This document shows positions 8,046 to 17,256 of a stretch of DNA of 64,000 bases, piece by piece. Position 1 is the first letter of the stretch. Each line of letters opens with the position of its first letter. The stretch lies in contig NZ_CDBH01000061.1 of assembly GCF_000820305.1 (NCBI RefSeq), forward strand, positions 274,914-338,913, read 5' to 3'. The position numbers were made by a program, and so were the translations under genes. This DNA is from Aeromonas dhakensis. GTDB taxonomy: Bacteria; Pseudomonadota; Gammaproteobacteria; Enterobacterales; Aeromonadaceae. A model generated the notes under the pieces. The model made no database searches and had not been told where the DNA came from. It saw only the letters and a list, made by a program, of their open reading frames with translations.

Positions 8046-8971
8046 GCCCTTGGCTCCTGACCGGTGCAGCTGACGAACACATCCTCGAGGCTCGGCCTGA
8101 CCAGCGCCAGGCTGGCGCCAGCCAGCGCCGGACAGGCCTGCTGCAACCAGTCCACCGGCTCCGCCAGCTCCTTGTCCACCAGCACCCGCAGGCGCTGGCC
8201 GAGCTGGGCGGCGGAGCGCACCGGCGCCAGCTGCACCAGTTGCTGCTTGAGCAGCCGCAGATCGGCAGCCTGCACCTCCACTACCCGGGTGCTCATGGCA
8301 TCCATCAGCTCCTGTGGCGCCCCCTGGGCCCGCACCCGGCCCGCCTCCATGATGGCCAGCTGGTGGCAGCGTTCCGCCTCGTCCATGTAGTGGGTGGTGA
8401 CCAGAATGGTGGTGCCCCCTTCGCTCAGGTCGAACAGCTTCTCCCAGAAATCGCGCCGGTTCTGCGGGTCCACCGCCGAGGTGGGTTCATCGAGCAGCAG
8501 CAGCGCCGGCTGGTGGATCACCGCCGCCGCCAGCGCCAGCCGCTGCTTCTGGCCGCCGCTCATGGCACCGGCCCGCTGCCGCGCCAGCGGCGCCAGCTCA
8601 TAGGTGGCAAGCAGCTCGTGCAGGCGGGCGGCCAGCCCGGCGCCGCCCATGCCGTGGATCCGCCCCATGAACTCCAGGTTCTCCCAGGCGGTCAGCTCGT
8701 CATAGAGGGAGAACTTCTGGGTCATGTAGCCGATCCGCCGGCGCAGGGTCTCGGCCTCGCGGGGGATGCTCAGCCCCAGCACCTCCACCTCCCCCGCCGA
8801 GGGGGTGAGCAGGCCGGTCAGCATGCGCAGGGTGGTGGACTTGCCGCAGCCGTTGGGGCCGAGAAAGCCGTGGATCTGCCCCTTGGGCACGCAGAGATCC
8901 AGCCCGTCCACCGCCAGAAACTGGCCGAAACGGCGGCTAACTCCCTCTGCCCGGATCGCCAGCTCACTCAT
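8042..8971 (-). CDS. ABC transporter ATP-binding protein
   Basis: 309 residues. Walker A GPNGCGKST (residues 38-46), signature MSGGQKQRLALA, Walker B LLLLDEPTSAVDP, H-loop VTTHYMDE. The C-terminal ~80 residues form an extra domain common in YbhF/CcmA-type exporters. It energises the adjacent ABC-2 permease. The start was chosen at MSELAIRAEG, which overlaps the end of the membrane-fusion gene by 8 bases; longer frames upstream only shadow that gene. Confidence 0.93.
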   Translation of the reverse strand: MSELAIRAEGVSRRFGQFLAVDGLDLCVPKGQIHGFLGPNGCGKSTTLRMLTGLLTPSAGEVEVLGLSIPREAETLRRRIGYMTQKFSLYDELTAWENLEFMGRIHGMGGAGLAARLHELLATYELAPLARQRAGAMSGGQKQRLALAAAVIHQPALLLLDEPTSAVDPQNRRDFWEKLFDLSEGGTTILVTTHYMDEAERCHQLAIMEAGRVRAQGAPQELMDAMSTRVVEVQAADLRLLKQQLVQLAPVRSAAQLGQRLRVLVDKELAEPVDWLQQACPALAGASLALVRPSLEDVFVSCTGQEPRA

Positions 8972-9929
8972 GGCCGGCCCCTGCACCGGCAGGCTCGGCC
9001 TGCAGCGGCAGACCGCTCGGCAGATCCTGCGCCGTCGCCGGCAGATCGATCTCTGCCAGGTAGACCAGCCGGGCCCGATCCCGTTCGTTGAGGGCGTAAT
9101 AGGGGGTAAAGGCCGGCTCTTTCGAGATCCAGCGCAGCCGGCCGGTGAAGGGCTCGGCCACCCCGTCCACTCGCACCAATACAGGGTTGCCGACGCCATA
9201 GCCGGAGAGGGAGGGCTCGGGCACATAGACCCGGGCATAGGGGGCCTGATCTGCCTGGATCGCGGCCAGCACGGCACCGACCGCCACCCGCTCGCCGAGG
9301 TGATAGGGCAGGCTGTCGAGCCGGCCGCTGCGAGTGGCGACGATGGAGAGATCCGCCAGTTCCCGCTCGGCCAGCGCCACCTCGGCACCGGCGGCCTGCA
9401 GGGCGGCGTGCGCCTCGTCGATATCTTCACGCCGCACACCCCGCGTCAGCTTGTCGAGCTGCTGATGTGCGCCATCCTGCTCGGCCAGGGCGCTGTCGCG
9501 CTGGGCGCGGGCCTTGTCGAGATCCGCCGGGCTCACCAGCTTCTGGCGCACCAGCCGGTCTACGCGCTCAAAGTTGCGCTCGCTCTCCCTGACGGCGGCC
9601 TGCGCCTTGTCGAGGCTGGCCCGGGCGGCAGCGATGTCTTCCGGCCGCTCGCCATTGGTCAACCGGGCGAGGGCGGCCCGTGCCTGGGCCTCCCGCGCCC
9701 GCGCCTGGGCCAGCACCGCCTGCTGGCGCCTGTCATCGAGGCGGGCCAGCAGGGTGCCCTCCTGCACCTGGCTGCCCTCCGCTACCGGCAGGGCGCGGAT
9801 GATTTCGCCGGCGGTGGCGGTGAGCAGCACCCGATCTCGCTCCAGAGTGCCGAGGGCGGTGGCGGGGGCCTGCGGCTGGCAGGCACTGAGCAGGCCCGTC
9901 AGGGCCAGAGGCAGCAGACAATGACGCAA
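8964..9929 (-). CDS. HlyD-family membrane-fusion lipoprotein
   Basis: 321 residues from a proposed TTG at 9929. Periplasmic adaptor of the ABC exporter: lipoyl/barrel-sandwich N-terminus (about 30-75), an Ala/Arg-rich coiled coil (about 80-180), and a C-terminal beta-barrel. A lipoprotein signal is visible (RHCLLPLALTGLLSACQ, lipobox LSAC). The TTG start sits 8 bases after AAAGGAG; the in-frame ATGs further up (10037, 10016) would place a long charged tail before the signal peptide, and a GTG at 9938 overlaps the RBS. First gene of a three-gene operon. Confidence 0.85.
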   Translation of the reverse strand: MRHCLLPLALTGLLSACQPQAPATALGTLERDRVLLTATAGEIIRALPVAEGSQVQEGTLLARLDDRRQQAVLAQARAREAQARAALARLTNGERPEDIAAARASLDKAQAAVRESERNFERVDRLVRQKLVSPADLDKARAQRDSALAEQDGAHQQLDKLTRGVRREDIDEAHAALQAAGAEVALAERELADLSIVATRSGRLDSLPYHLGERVAVGAVLAAIQADQAPYARVYVPEPSLSGYGVGNPVLVRVDGVAEPFTGRLRWISKEPAFTPYYALNERDRARLVYLAEIDLPATAQDLPSGLPLQAEPAGAGAGHE

Positions 9930-10187
9930 GGTTGACACTCCTTTCGCGGTGGGCGACGGCCAGTGGTGGCCTGCGGACGGACTCCCGGTGCCGTCAGCAT
10001 ACTCGCTGTTACTTTTCATTTCCTCGCTCCAGTTCACCCATTTGTGCTTAGCTCATTGACCAAAAAGGAGAAATGTCTGGATACTGCAGACCAGCACTAT
10101 GTTGATGATTAGCATTTTTAACAAGATGCCGATTAACTGGAAACAGGCAGCCATCCCGACAGGGATGCCAGCGAGGGAAGGGATCCG

Positions 10188-11858
10188 GTGTTAAGCACAG
10201 AGTGGTTACTGTTGTCAGCCGATATGGAATACGCCTGCCTGCGCATCGCGCCGGGGCTGACCAAACCCATCTCGGAAAACGATATCCAGGCCCTGCTGCT
10301 GGCCTCCAACTGCCGCCGCTATCAGCCGCTGGCGGAGGGGGTCAAGCAGGCCATCAGCCTGCTCAACACCCTGTTCAATGATCCTGCCGCCCCCCTGCCC
10401 GGCAATCCGGTGCCCATCGCCCAGCGCCACGATGCCAGCGTCCTGCTGCTGGTGGAGAAGGATCGGATGAGCGCCACCGCCCAGATCACCGCCGACTGGG
10501 GCGGAAAATACCTCACCAGCGAACAGCTGGAGCAGGCGATCCAGGCCAGCGAGATCAAGCAGGGGGTACAACCCCAGCTCATCGCCGCCGCCGTGCTGGC
10601 GGCCAAGGAGGCGACGCCAGGCACCCTGCTCAGGTTGCCGGTAGCGCAGGGCAAGGCCGCCGTCAACGGTCAGGACACCCGCTTCGAGCGGCTGGTGGAG
10701 ACCCCGGCCGAGCGTATTCTCAAGCCCCAGGAGCTGGATCACGGCCGGGTCGACATGCGCGACCTCGGCACCATGCTCACCGTCAAGGCCGGCGCCCAGC
10801 TGATGCGCCGCCACCCGGCCACCACCGGCGTGCCGGGCTTCACCGTCACCGGCCAGGAGCTGCCCGCCAAACATGGCAAGGAGAGCCCCATGGTGGCCGG
10901 CGAAGGCACCTTCATCTCGCCGGATGACCCCAATCTGCTGCTGGCCAGTCGCCCGGGCCTGCCGCGCCAGGAGAAGAGCGGCATGAAGGTGGACGACGTG
11001 CTGAGCGTCAAGCAGGTGGATATCCGCCACGGCCACATCATCTTCGAGGGGGCGCTGATCGTGGCGGGAGACGTCACCCCAGGCATGAAGGTCAAGACCA
11101 GCGGCGACGTGGTGATCGGCGGCTTCGTGGAGGGGGGCTACATCGAATCGGGCGGCACCATCACGGTGCGCAACGGCGTCATTGGCCGCAAGCTGGAGCA
11201 GAGCAACGAGTACCTCTGCCACCTCAACGCCCAGGGGGAGATCCACGCCAGCTATGCCCAGTACGCCAAGCTGGAGGCCGGCGGCGACATCCACGTCCTG
11301 ACCCAGCTCAGCCACAGCTACAGCCGCAGCGGCCAGGACCTCAAGGTGGGCGACAGCGCCATGCGCAAGGGCCACCTGCTGGGGGGCATCAGCATCGCCA
11401 ACCGCCTCATCATGGCGCCGATCCTGGGGGCCTCGGCCCACAACCAGACCCGGTTGCAGATCCTCGGCGGCTACTTCACCCACAAGGAGCAGGAGCAGGC
11501 GCTGCGCCAGCGCAAGCAGGAGTGCCGGGAGCAGCTGGACAAGCTGCAGGATCTGCTGCTCAAGCTCTTGCAGCTGCCGAGCGACAAGCGCAATCCCCAG
11601 ACCCTGCAGAAGATCAAACTGATCCGGGTCCAGCGCCTCGAGGAGAGCAAGCAGCTCGACGAGCAGCTGGAGGCGGCGCAGGAAGAGCTGCAGAAACTGA
11701 TGGCGGAGATGGACATCATCGCCACCCAGCACGCCTTCCCCGGGGTCGAGGTGGAGATGGCCCACCACCACTACCGGGTCGACATAGAGCACGGCCCCAT
11801 CCACTTCGCCATCCGCGAGGATCAGCTGCAGCTGACCCCTTACGAACCCCACAAGTGA
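10188..11858 (+). CDS. FapA-like DUF342 family protein
   Basis: 556 residues starting at GTG 10188 with a GAAGGGA RBS. The central part (about 230-440) holds the Gly-rich repeats of DUF342/FapA (GDVVIGGFVEGGYIESGGTITV), likely a right-handed beta-helix, followed by a strongly charged coiled coil (about 430-520). Related proteins in Vibrio influence polar flagellar assembly; no flagellar genes are nearby. No signal peptide. A small hairpin (CATCCC/GGGATG, 10152-10167) lies just before the RBS. Confidence 0.85.
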   Translation: MLSTEWLLLSADMEYACLRIAPGLTKPISENDIQALLLASNCRRYQPLAEGVKQAISLLNTLFNDPAAPLPGNPVPIAQRHDASVLLLVEKDRMSATAQITADWGGKYLTSEQLEQAIQASEIKQGVQPQLIAAAVLAAKEATPGTLLRLPVAQGKAAVNGQDTRFERLVETPAERILKPQELDHGRVDMRDLGTMLTVKAGAQLMRRHPATTGVPGFTVTGQELPAKHGKESPMVAGEGTFISPDDPNLLLASRPGLPRQEKSGMKVDDVLSVKQVDIRHGHIIFEGALIVAGDVTPGMKVKTSGDVVIGGFVEGGYIESGGTITVRNGVIGRKLEQSNEYLCHLNAQGEIHASYAQYAKLEAGGDIHVLTQLSHSYSRSGQDLKVGDSAMRKGHLLGGISIANRLIMAPILGASAHNQTRLQILGGYFTHKEQEQALRQRKQECREQLDKLQDLLLKLLQLPSDKRNPQTLQKIKLIRVQRLEESKQLDEQLEAAQEELQKLMAEMDIIATQHAFPGVEVEMAHHHYRVDIEHGPIHFAIREDQLQLTPYEPHK

Positions 11859-11972
11859 GCGCCGCCACCCCCGTCGCACACCTCCGGCCGTGATCCGGAC
11901 GGTGAATTTCGCTACACTCCCTCTCCCATTGGCCCCATAGTGCGGGCCAGCCAGACTGCAGGATAGTGAGAG

Positions 11973-12782
11973 ATGTACAAGCTGATCGCATTGGATATGG
12001 ATGGCACCCTGTTGAACTCTCAGGGCCAGATTTCCCCCCGCACCCATGCGGCCATCGCCGCCGCCCGCGCCAGGGGAGTCACGGTCGTGCTGGCCTCCGG
12101 CCGCCCGCTGGAGGGGATGAGCCGCTATCTGGCCGAGCTCGGCCTCACCGGCCAGGATGACTACGTCATCTGCTACAACGGCGCCCTGGTGCAGCAGGTT
12201 GCCGATCAGCGCATCATCCGCAGCCAGCTGCTCAGCGGCAGCGACGCCAGCGCCATCGCCGCCCTGGCCGACGAGCTGGGCGTCAACGTGCACGGCTTCT
12301 CGGTCAGCCAGGGACTCATCAGCCCCAGGGTCAGCCCCTACACCGAGCACGAATCCCGCCTCATCGACATGCCCATCAAGCTGCTGGACTTCGCCACCCT
12401 GCCCGCCGACGAGCAGATCCTCAAGGTGATGATGATCGATCCCGAGCCGCTGCTCTCCCCCGCCATCGCCAAGCTGCCGGCCGAGCTCTACCAGCGCTAT
12501 ACCGTGGTGCGCAGCGCCCCCTACTTCCTCGAGTTCATGAACAAGCGGAGCAACAAGGGGACCGGCGTTGCCGCTCTGGCCGAGCACCTGGGGCTGGATG
12601 CCTCCCAGGTCATCGCGGTGGGGGATGCGGGCAACGATCACCACATGATCGAGTACGCCGGGCTGGGGGTGGCCATGGGCAACGCCACCGACGACATCAA
12701 GGCGCTGGCCCAGCACACCACGGGGCGCAACGATGAAGACGGGGTCGCCCAAGTGATCGAGCATTTCATCTTGAACGCCTGA
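11973..12782 (+). CDS. yidA: Sugar-phosphatase YidA (HAD, Cof type)
   Basis: 269 residues, one short of E. coli YidA. HAD superfamily type IIB: motif I DMDGTLL (D8, D10), motif II ASGRP, motif III Lys in NKRSNKG, motif IV GDAGNDHHM. YidA dephosphorylates sugar phosphates such as erythrose 4-phosphate and related small substrates. Cytoplasmic. Single gene ending in a good terminator. Confidence 0.93.
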   Translation: MYKLIALDMDGTLLNSQGQISPRTHAAIAAARARGVTVVLASGRPLEGMSRYLAELGLTGQDDYVICYNGALVQQVADQRIIRSQLLSGSDASAIAALADELGVNVHGFSVSQGLISPRVSPYTEHESRLIDMPIKLLDFATLPADEQILKVMMIDPEPLLSPAIAKLPAELYQRYTVVRSAPYFLEFMNKRSNKGTGVAALAEHLGLDASQVIAVGDAGNDHHMIEYAGLGVAMGNATDDIKALAQHTTGRNDEDGVAQVIEHFILNA

Positions 12783-12790
12783 GTCGACAA

Positions 12791-12810
12791 GGGGCCTGCG
12801 GGCCCCTTTT
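12791..12810 (+). terminator. Terminator after yidA
   Basis: GGGGCC / GGCCCC stem with a TGCG loop followed by four T, nine bases after the yidA stop. Confidence 0.8.
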
Positions 12811-13144
12811 GCTGTCCGGGTCTGTCTGGGAAGCGGGGCCACATGTTTAATATATCCACCACGACAATACCCTTCCCTCGCTTCCCCTTCGCTACAGCCC
12901 CCTTTTAATGGGACTCAAGCCAGCCGAGCGCAGAATATATTTAACATTTTGGCATCATTTTGTTTGACATATTGAACGGCCTTGGCAGACTGGGATCAGG
13001 ATCCAGGCTGTCGTTGCCCAGGCTGACCGACGATTCTGGTACTGCGGCACGACCCCGATCCCACGACCATGCCTTGAGGCATGCCCTTGCGCTGGCAAGG
13101 GTCTGCCCAAGGCGCAGGACCGCTAAGGACAGCCAAGGTGAATC
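12811..13144. other. 334-base intergenic region with a spaced inverted repeat
   Basis: No gene seen. It contains two AT-rich 13-mers in opposite orientation (12843-12855 and 12935-12947, 12 of 13 matching), a TTGACA at 12963-12968, and a GC-rich leader with short palindromes before the downstream hydrolase. Likely the promoter/operator region of the gene at 13145. Confidence 0.5.
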
Positions 13145-13915
13145 ATGACTCGCAGCACCCACACCCCGCGTAAACCCGTCGTACTGATGACCATGGGCGC
13201 CCAGCCCCGCAATGGTCACGCCTATCAGGTGATGACCCACAAATACATTCAGCCGCTGGTGGAGATCAGCGGCTGCGTCCCCCTGCTGGTGCCCACCTGC
13301 TGCGGCACCGAGGATCTGGCGCAATATCTGGATCTGGCGGATGGGGTCTATCTGAGCGGCGCCGGATCCAACATAGATCCAACCCTCTACGGCCAGGAGA
13401 ACCTCACCCCGGAGAAGCAGCAAGACAGAGACAGGGATCTGTTCGACATGGCGCTGGTTCGCGCCGCCCTCGACCGCGGTCTGCCGATCCTCGGCATCTG
13501 CCGCGGCATGCAGGAGATCAACGTGGCACTGGGGGGAGACATCCACCAGAAGGTCTACAGCGAGCCGGGCTATGACGATCATCGGGAGGATGCGGACGAT
13601 CCGGTGGACGACCAGTATGGTGAGAGCCATCAGGTGACACTGGTGCCGGGCAGCTGGCTGGCGGAGCTGATGGGACAGCCATCGATCCCGGTCAATTCGC
13701 TGCACGGGCAGGGGATCAAGACCCTGGCCAAGGGACTGGTGCCGCTGGCCCATGCCGAAGACGGGCTGATCGAGGCGATCCACGCCCCCGCCCTCTCCCC
13801 CTTCCTGCTGGCGGTGCAGTGGCATCCGGAGTGGAAGGCGAGCCAGAACCCTCACTCCATCAAGATCTTCGAGGCCTTTGGCGACGCCTGCCGGGCCCGC
13901 CTGACCGGCGTCTGA
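13145..13915 (+). CDS. Gamma-glutamyl-gamma-aminobutyrate hydrolase family protein
   Basis: 256 residues, peptidase C26 / class I glutamine amidotransferase fold. Triad visible: C119 in GICRGMQ, H227 and E229 in QWHPEW. PuuD in E. coli releases GABA from gamma-glutamyl-GABA in putrescine catabolism. No other puu genes are adjacent, so the substrate is assigned by family only. ATG 13145 follows an AAGGTG RBS. A pair of inverted AT-rich 13-mers lies upstream and may bind a regulator. Confidence 0.88.
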   Translation: MTRSTHTPRKPVVLMTMGAQPRNGHAYQVMTHKYIQPLVEISGCVPLLVPTCCGTEDLAQYLDLADGVYLSGAGSNIDPTLYGQENLTPEKQQDRDRDLFDMALVRAALDRGLPILGICRGMQEINVALGGDIHQKVYSEPGYDDHREDADDPVDDQYGESHQVTLVPGSWLAELMGQPSIPVNSLHGQGIKTLAKGLVPLAHAEDGLIEAIHAPALSPFLLAVQWHPEWKASQNPHSIKIFEAFGDACRARLTGV

Positions 13916-13924
13916 CGACGCCGG

Positions 13925-14338
13925 CTAGTCGCCGAACCCGCGCGCCTTGAGCTTGGGCAGCGCACCGCGAGACGGGCGCAGGGTACGGCACACCTCCATC
14001 CCCTTGAGCCCGCGCTGGATGTGATCCGGCGTGTGGCCGAACACCATGCCGTTGCTGCGATAGAGGGCGTTGTCGTCCAGCTCGAACAGCTCGCCGCCGA
14101 TCAAGAGCTGCTCGCGGCCGTTGACCGTCTTGCCGCGCTTGAGCGGCAGCGTCATGTCGCTCAGCACCTCACCGGTGGCACACCCCTCGCGCCAGCGCGC
14201 CTCGTCTGAAAAGGGGGTGATGGCGATCTCGCGCCAGGATCCATCACGAAACTCGACCCGATACTTGTCGGCCAGCTGATCACAACCCACCAGCAGCCAG
14301 GCCCCGGCAATCCAGGCCACCTTGCTCCACTTGCGCAC
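13925..14338 (-). CDS. Small hypothetical lipoprotein
   Basis: 137 residues from GTG 14338. N-terminus MRKWSKVAWIAGAWLLVGCDQ is a lipoprotein signal with lipobox LVGC. The rest is a mixed soluble domain with two further Cys; no family recognised. GTG 14338 stands 8 bases after AAGGGAG; the longer frame to 14401 lacks an RBS. Convergent with the preceding hydrolase (9-base gap) and divergent from the MscS-type gene. Confidence 0.7.
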   Translation of the reverse strand: MRKWSKVAWIAGAWLLVGCDQLADKYRVEFRDGSWREIAITPFSDEARWREGCATGEVLSDMTLPLKRGKTVNGREQLLIGGELFELDDNALYRSNGMVFGHTPDHIQRGLKGMEVCRTLRPSRGALPKLKARGFGD

Positions 14339-14453
14339 GCGCTCCACTCCCTTGTCAGACAGGTGCCCAGCATAAAGAAATTGCCTCGACCCCGCACCCA
14401 TTTAGCGGATTGAAACCAACTATGCTGGAAATAACCAATGATAAGGGGCTGCT

Positions 14454-15980
14454 ATGTTTGGCGATAACCTCGTTGCGCTACCTACCATGCTGTGGATTGG
14501 CGACCACCCGTTCTGGACCCTGCTGACCCTGTTCCTGCTCTTCACCCATTTCCTGCGCAGCCCGGGTCGCCGCCGTGAGCTGGTGAGCGAGCTCGGCTTC
14601 GTGATGATAAGCCTGGTGGTGATCCTGCTGATCCAGCTAGAAGGCGGCTGGTTTCGCCTGCCCCTGCCCCGCCACTGGCTGGTGGAGATCTCCAGCCTGC
14701 TGGCCGGGCTGGTGCTGGTGAAGATCTGGGGGATCCTGCTGTTCCAGTTTCTGCTACCCCTGTGCCAGATCCGCATCCCGCGCATCATCGCCGACATCGT
14801 CATCACGGTTGGCTACATCGGCTGGTGCCTGTTCCGTCTCTACGCCTCCGGCATGGCCCTCGGCGAGATAGTCACCACCTCCGCCGTCATCACCGCCGTC
14901 ATCGCCTTCTCCATGCAGGACACCCTGGGCAACCTGCTGGCCGGGGTCTCGATCCAGCTCGACAACTCCATCGCCATCGGCGACTGGCTACAAGTGGAGA
15001 CCACCCAGGGCCGGGTGGTGGAGATCAACTGGCGCGCCACCACCATAGAGACCCGCAACTGGGAGACTGTGGTGATCCCCAACAGCCACCTGCTCAAGCA
15101 GCGCTTCACCGTGCTCGGGCGACGCCGCGACGCCCCCCTGCAGTGGCGTCGCTGGGTCTGGTTCGACATCACCCTGGACACCCTGCCCACCCAGATCATC
15201 GCCCTGGTGGAACACTCACTGCGGGAGACCCGCATCCGCAACGTCTCCGCCAGCCCGCAGCCGGACTGCCTGCTGATGAACGTGGAGAACGGCATCGCCC
15301 GCTACGCGGTGCGCTACTGGCTCACCGATCTGGCGGTGGACGACCCCACCGACTCGGCGGTGCGCACCCTGATCGATGCCGCCCTGCGCCGCAACGACCG
15401 GCGCCTCACACCGCCCATCTTCAACGTCTTCATGACCTCGGATCAGGATCACAAGGATCAGCGCCACAAGCGCCATACCGCCGAGCGAACCGACACCCTG
15501 CGCCGCCTGCCGCTGTTCGCCATGCTGCAGGAGGAGGAGCTGCTGCGGCTGGCGGATCAGGTCAAATTCGCCCCCTTCGTCAACGGCGATCGGATGCTGA
15601 GCCAGGGGGAGATCTCCGGCTGGCTGTTCGTGCTGGTGAAGGGGGATGCCCAGATGCTGGTGGAGGTGGAGGGGCGCGAGCTGCCGCTCGGCACCCTCAA
15701 TGCCGGCGACTTCTTCGGCGAGTTGAGCCTGCTCACCGGCGAGCCCAGCCCGTTCACGGTGCGGGCCCAGGGGACCGTCGAAACCTATCGCATCAATCAG
15801 GCCATGTTCCAGGAGCTGGTGGCCCAGCGTGGCTCCCTGCTCGAGCCGCTCTACAAGGTGTTGAGTGCCCGTCAGCAGGAGCAGCAGGAGCTGCTGGCAC
15901 GGGAGGCGGAGGCCATGAAGCAGATAGCCCCGCCACGGGATCTGCTGGACAAACTGATGGCGCTGTTTGGCGGTCGATGA
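14454..15980 (+). CDS. MscS-family mechanosensitive channel with C-terminal cyclic-nucleotide-binding domain
   Basis: 508 residues. About four hydrophobic helices (residues ~10-135), then the MscS pore/beta domain (ITAVIAFSMQDTLGNLLAG; IAIGDWLQVETTQGRVVEINWRAT). Residues ~350-480 read as a cNMP-binding domain (LSQGEISGWLFVLVKGDAQ, GDFFGELSLLTGEPSPFTV). Inner-membrane channel, likely gated or modulated by a nucleotide as well as tension. The phosphate-cassette-like GELSLLTGEPSPFT deviates from the canonical GE-x8-RTA, so cAMP binding is uncertain. Confidence 0.9.
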   Translation: MFGDNLVALPTMLWIGDHPFWTLLTLFLLFTHFLRSPGRRRELVSELGFVMISLVVILLIQLEGGWFRLPLPRHWLVEISSLLAGLVLVKIWGILLFQFLLPLCQIRIPRIIADIVITVGYIGWCLFRLYASGMALGEIVTTSAVITAVIAFSMQDTLGNLLAGVSIQLDNSIAIGDWLQVETTQGRVVEINWRATTIETRNWETVVIPNSHLLKQRFTVLGRRRDAPLQWRRWVWFDITLDTLPTQIIALVEHSLRETRIRNVSASPQPDCLLMNVENGIARYAVRYWLTDLAVDDPTDSAVRTLIDAALRRNDRRLTPPIFNVFMTSDQDHKDQRHKRHTAERTDTLRRLPLFAMLQEEELLRLADQVKFAPFVNGDRMLSQGEISGWLFVLVKGDAQMLVEVEGRELPLGTLNAGDFFGELSLLTGEPSPFTVRAQGTVETYRINQAMFQELVAQRGSLLEPLYKVLSARQQEQQELLAREAEAMKQIAPPRDLLDKLMALFGGR

Positions 15981-16021
15981 CGTAGCATGGGAGCCCATAC
16001 TTTCCATTCGAGACGTGTTCC

Positions 16022-16423
16022 ATGCTGCTGACCCCGCTGGCCCTGAGCGCCACCCTGCAATTTGACTGCCCCGCCACCATCGAGACCCGCCAGCAACTGC
16101 TGGGCACGACCCAGGGGTGGCAGGCCGTTATCCGCAACGAGCTGGGGGAGCAGCACCAGCCTCTTCGCCACCGGCTGGAGAACCTGGCCCTGTTCGACGG
16201 CGACCCCGACGAGCGCGCCCAGCTCAAGCCGGACAACGGCGACAGCCATGCCATCCACTACTGGAGCCTGGATCGCCACAATCCGCGCCCCTTCTATCTG
16301 GTCTGCCACTACCGGGAGACTGCCATCACCCTGCAACAGGCGCTGCCCGCCGGGTTAGGCTACTGCCGGGTCAACCAGCCCGCCCCTTACGATCTCCGTG
16401 GTCTGATTTGCCGCAGCGAGTGA
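16022..16423 (+). CDS. Hypothetical protein with four Cys
   Basis: 133 residues. Begins MLLTPLALSATLQFDCPA, a short, weak signal peptide. Conserved-looking Cys are in FDCPA, LVCHY, GYCRV and LICRSE, suggesting disulfides in the periplasm. It is reminiscent of small STY0301-type secreted proteins, but I cannot assign it. It starts 41 bases after the channel gene and may be co-transcribed. Confidence 0.6.
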   Translation: MLLTPLALSATLQFDCPATIETRQQLLGTTQGWQAVIRNELGEQHQPLRHRLENLALFDGDPDERAQLKPDNGDSHAIHYWSLDRHNPRPFYLVCHYRETAITLQQALPAGLGYCRVNQPAPYDLRGLICRSE

Positions 16424-16507
16424 CTGCTCCGGCATGACCGAGTATCGGTTTCGACCAACAGTGAATGAGCGGCCGACAAGGGATGCATGGCGGCTGTTGA
16501 GGTCTGA

Positions 16508-17218
16508 CTAGAGCAGCAGGTCGGCTAGCTCGCCCAGCGCGGCCAGCTCCACGTCCGGCAGCAGTTGCAGCCGCTCTCCGGGTTGCTGATGCTCATTGAG
16601 CCAGGCGGCCTTGAAGCCGTGCAGCCGGGCCCCAAGCACGTCGGTCTGCGGGTGGTCCCCCACGTGCAAAATGCGGTCGGGGGCGAGCCCCAGGGTCTTT
16701 TGCACCTGCACGAACATGTCCGACGCCGGCTTCATTCTGCTGCCAAGACCAGCCTTGCAGACCAGGGTGAAGTAATCCGCGAGGCCAGCCTGGACCAGAT
16801 CCAGGTTGCCGTTGGTGATGACTGCCAGCGGGTAGCGTGCCGCCAGCCGGGCCAGCAGGGCATGGGTCTCGTCGCTCACCTCTATCTTCGAGCGCTCGGC
16901 CAGAAACGCGGCGAACACCGACTCAGCTTCCTGCGCGGCCCGGGTCTCGGCCATGCCTCCCGCCATCAGCGCGGCCTGGATGCCGTGCCGGCGCGCCAGG
17001 CTGACGTCGTCGCGCAGCGCAGGTTGTTCCAGCAGCAGGTTGCGCTTGAGCTCCAGCCAGCGCGGCCTGTCCAGCATGGCGGTGGCCAGGTATTCGCTGC
17101 GCAGGTGGGCCAGCATCCACTGCTCGGCTCGCTCGATGGCGGGGCCGTTGTCATAGAGGGTGTCGTCGAGGTCAAACGAGATGGCGGCCACCGGCTGCCA
17201 GCGGCGATAGAACTGCAT
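16508..17218 (-). CDS. yigB: HAD phosphatase YigB (flavin pathway)
   Basis: 236 residues. HAD type IA: D16/D18 in SFDLDDTLYD, ITNG motif II, Lys in GSRMKP, GDHPQTDVLGA. YigB dephosphorylates 5-amino-6-(5-phosphoribitylamino)uracil in riboflavin synthesis and other small phosphates. Position next to xerC, yigA and dapF is the classic gammaproteobacterial order and supports the name. Confidence 0.92.
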   Translation of the reverse strand: MQFYRRWQPVAAISFDLDDTLYDNGPAIERAEQWMLAHLRSEYLATAMLDRPRWLELKRNLLLEQPALRDDVSLARRHGIQAALMAGGMAETRAAQEAESVFAAFLAERSKIEVSDETHALLARLAARYPLAVITNGNLDLVQAGLADYFTLVCKAGLGSRMKPASDMFVQVQKTLGLAPDRILHVGDHPQTDVLGARLHGFKAAWLNEHQQPGERLQLLPDVELAALGELADLLL

Positions 17219-17256
17219 GGTCTCTCCTCTTGTCGGGGCCGGCTACCCGGCCCCCG

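Noticed and set aside
10215..12842. Very long minus-strand ORF (875 codons)
   Set aside because: It is the GC-rich shadow of the FapA-like and yidA genes; its translation is low-complexity and has no family motif, while both plus-strand genes do.
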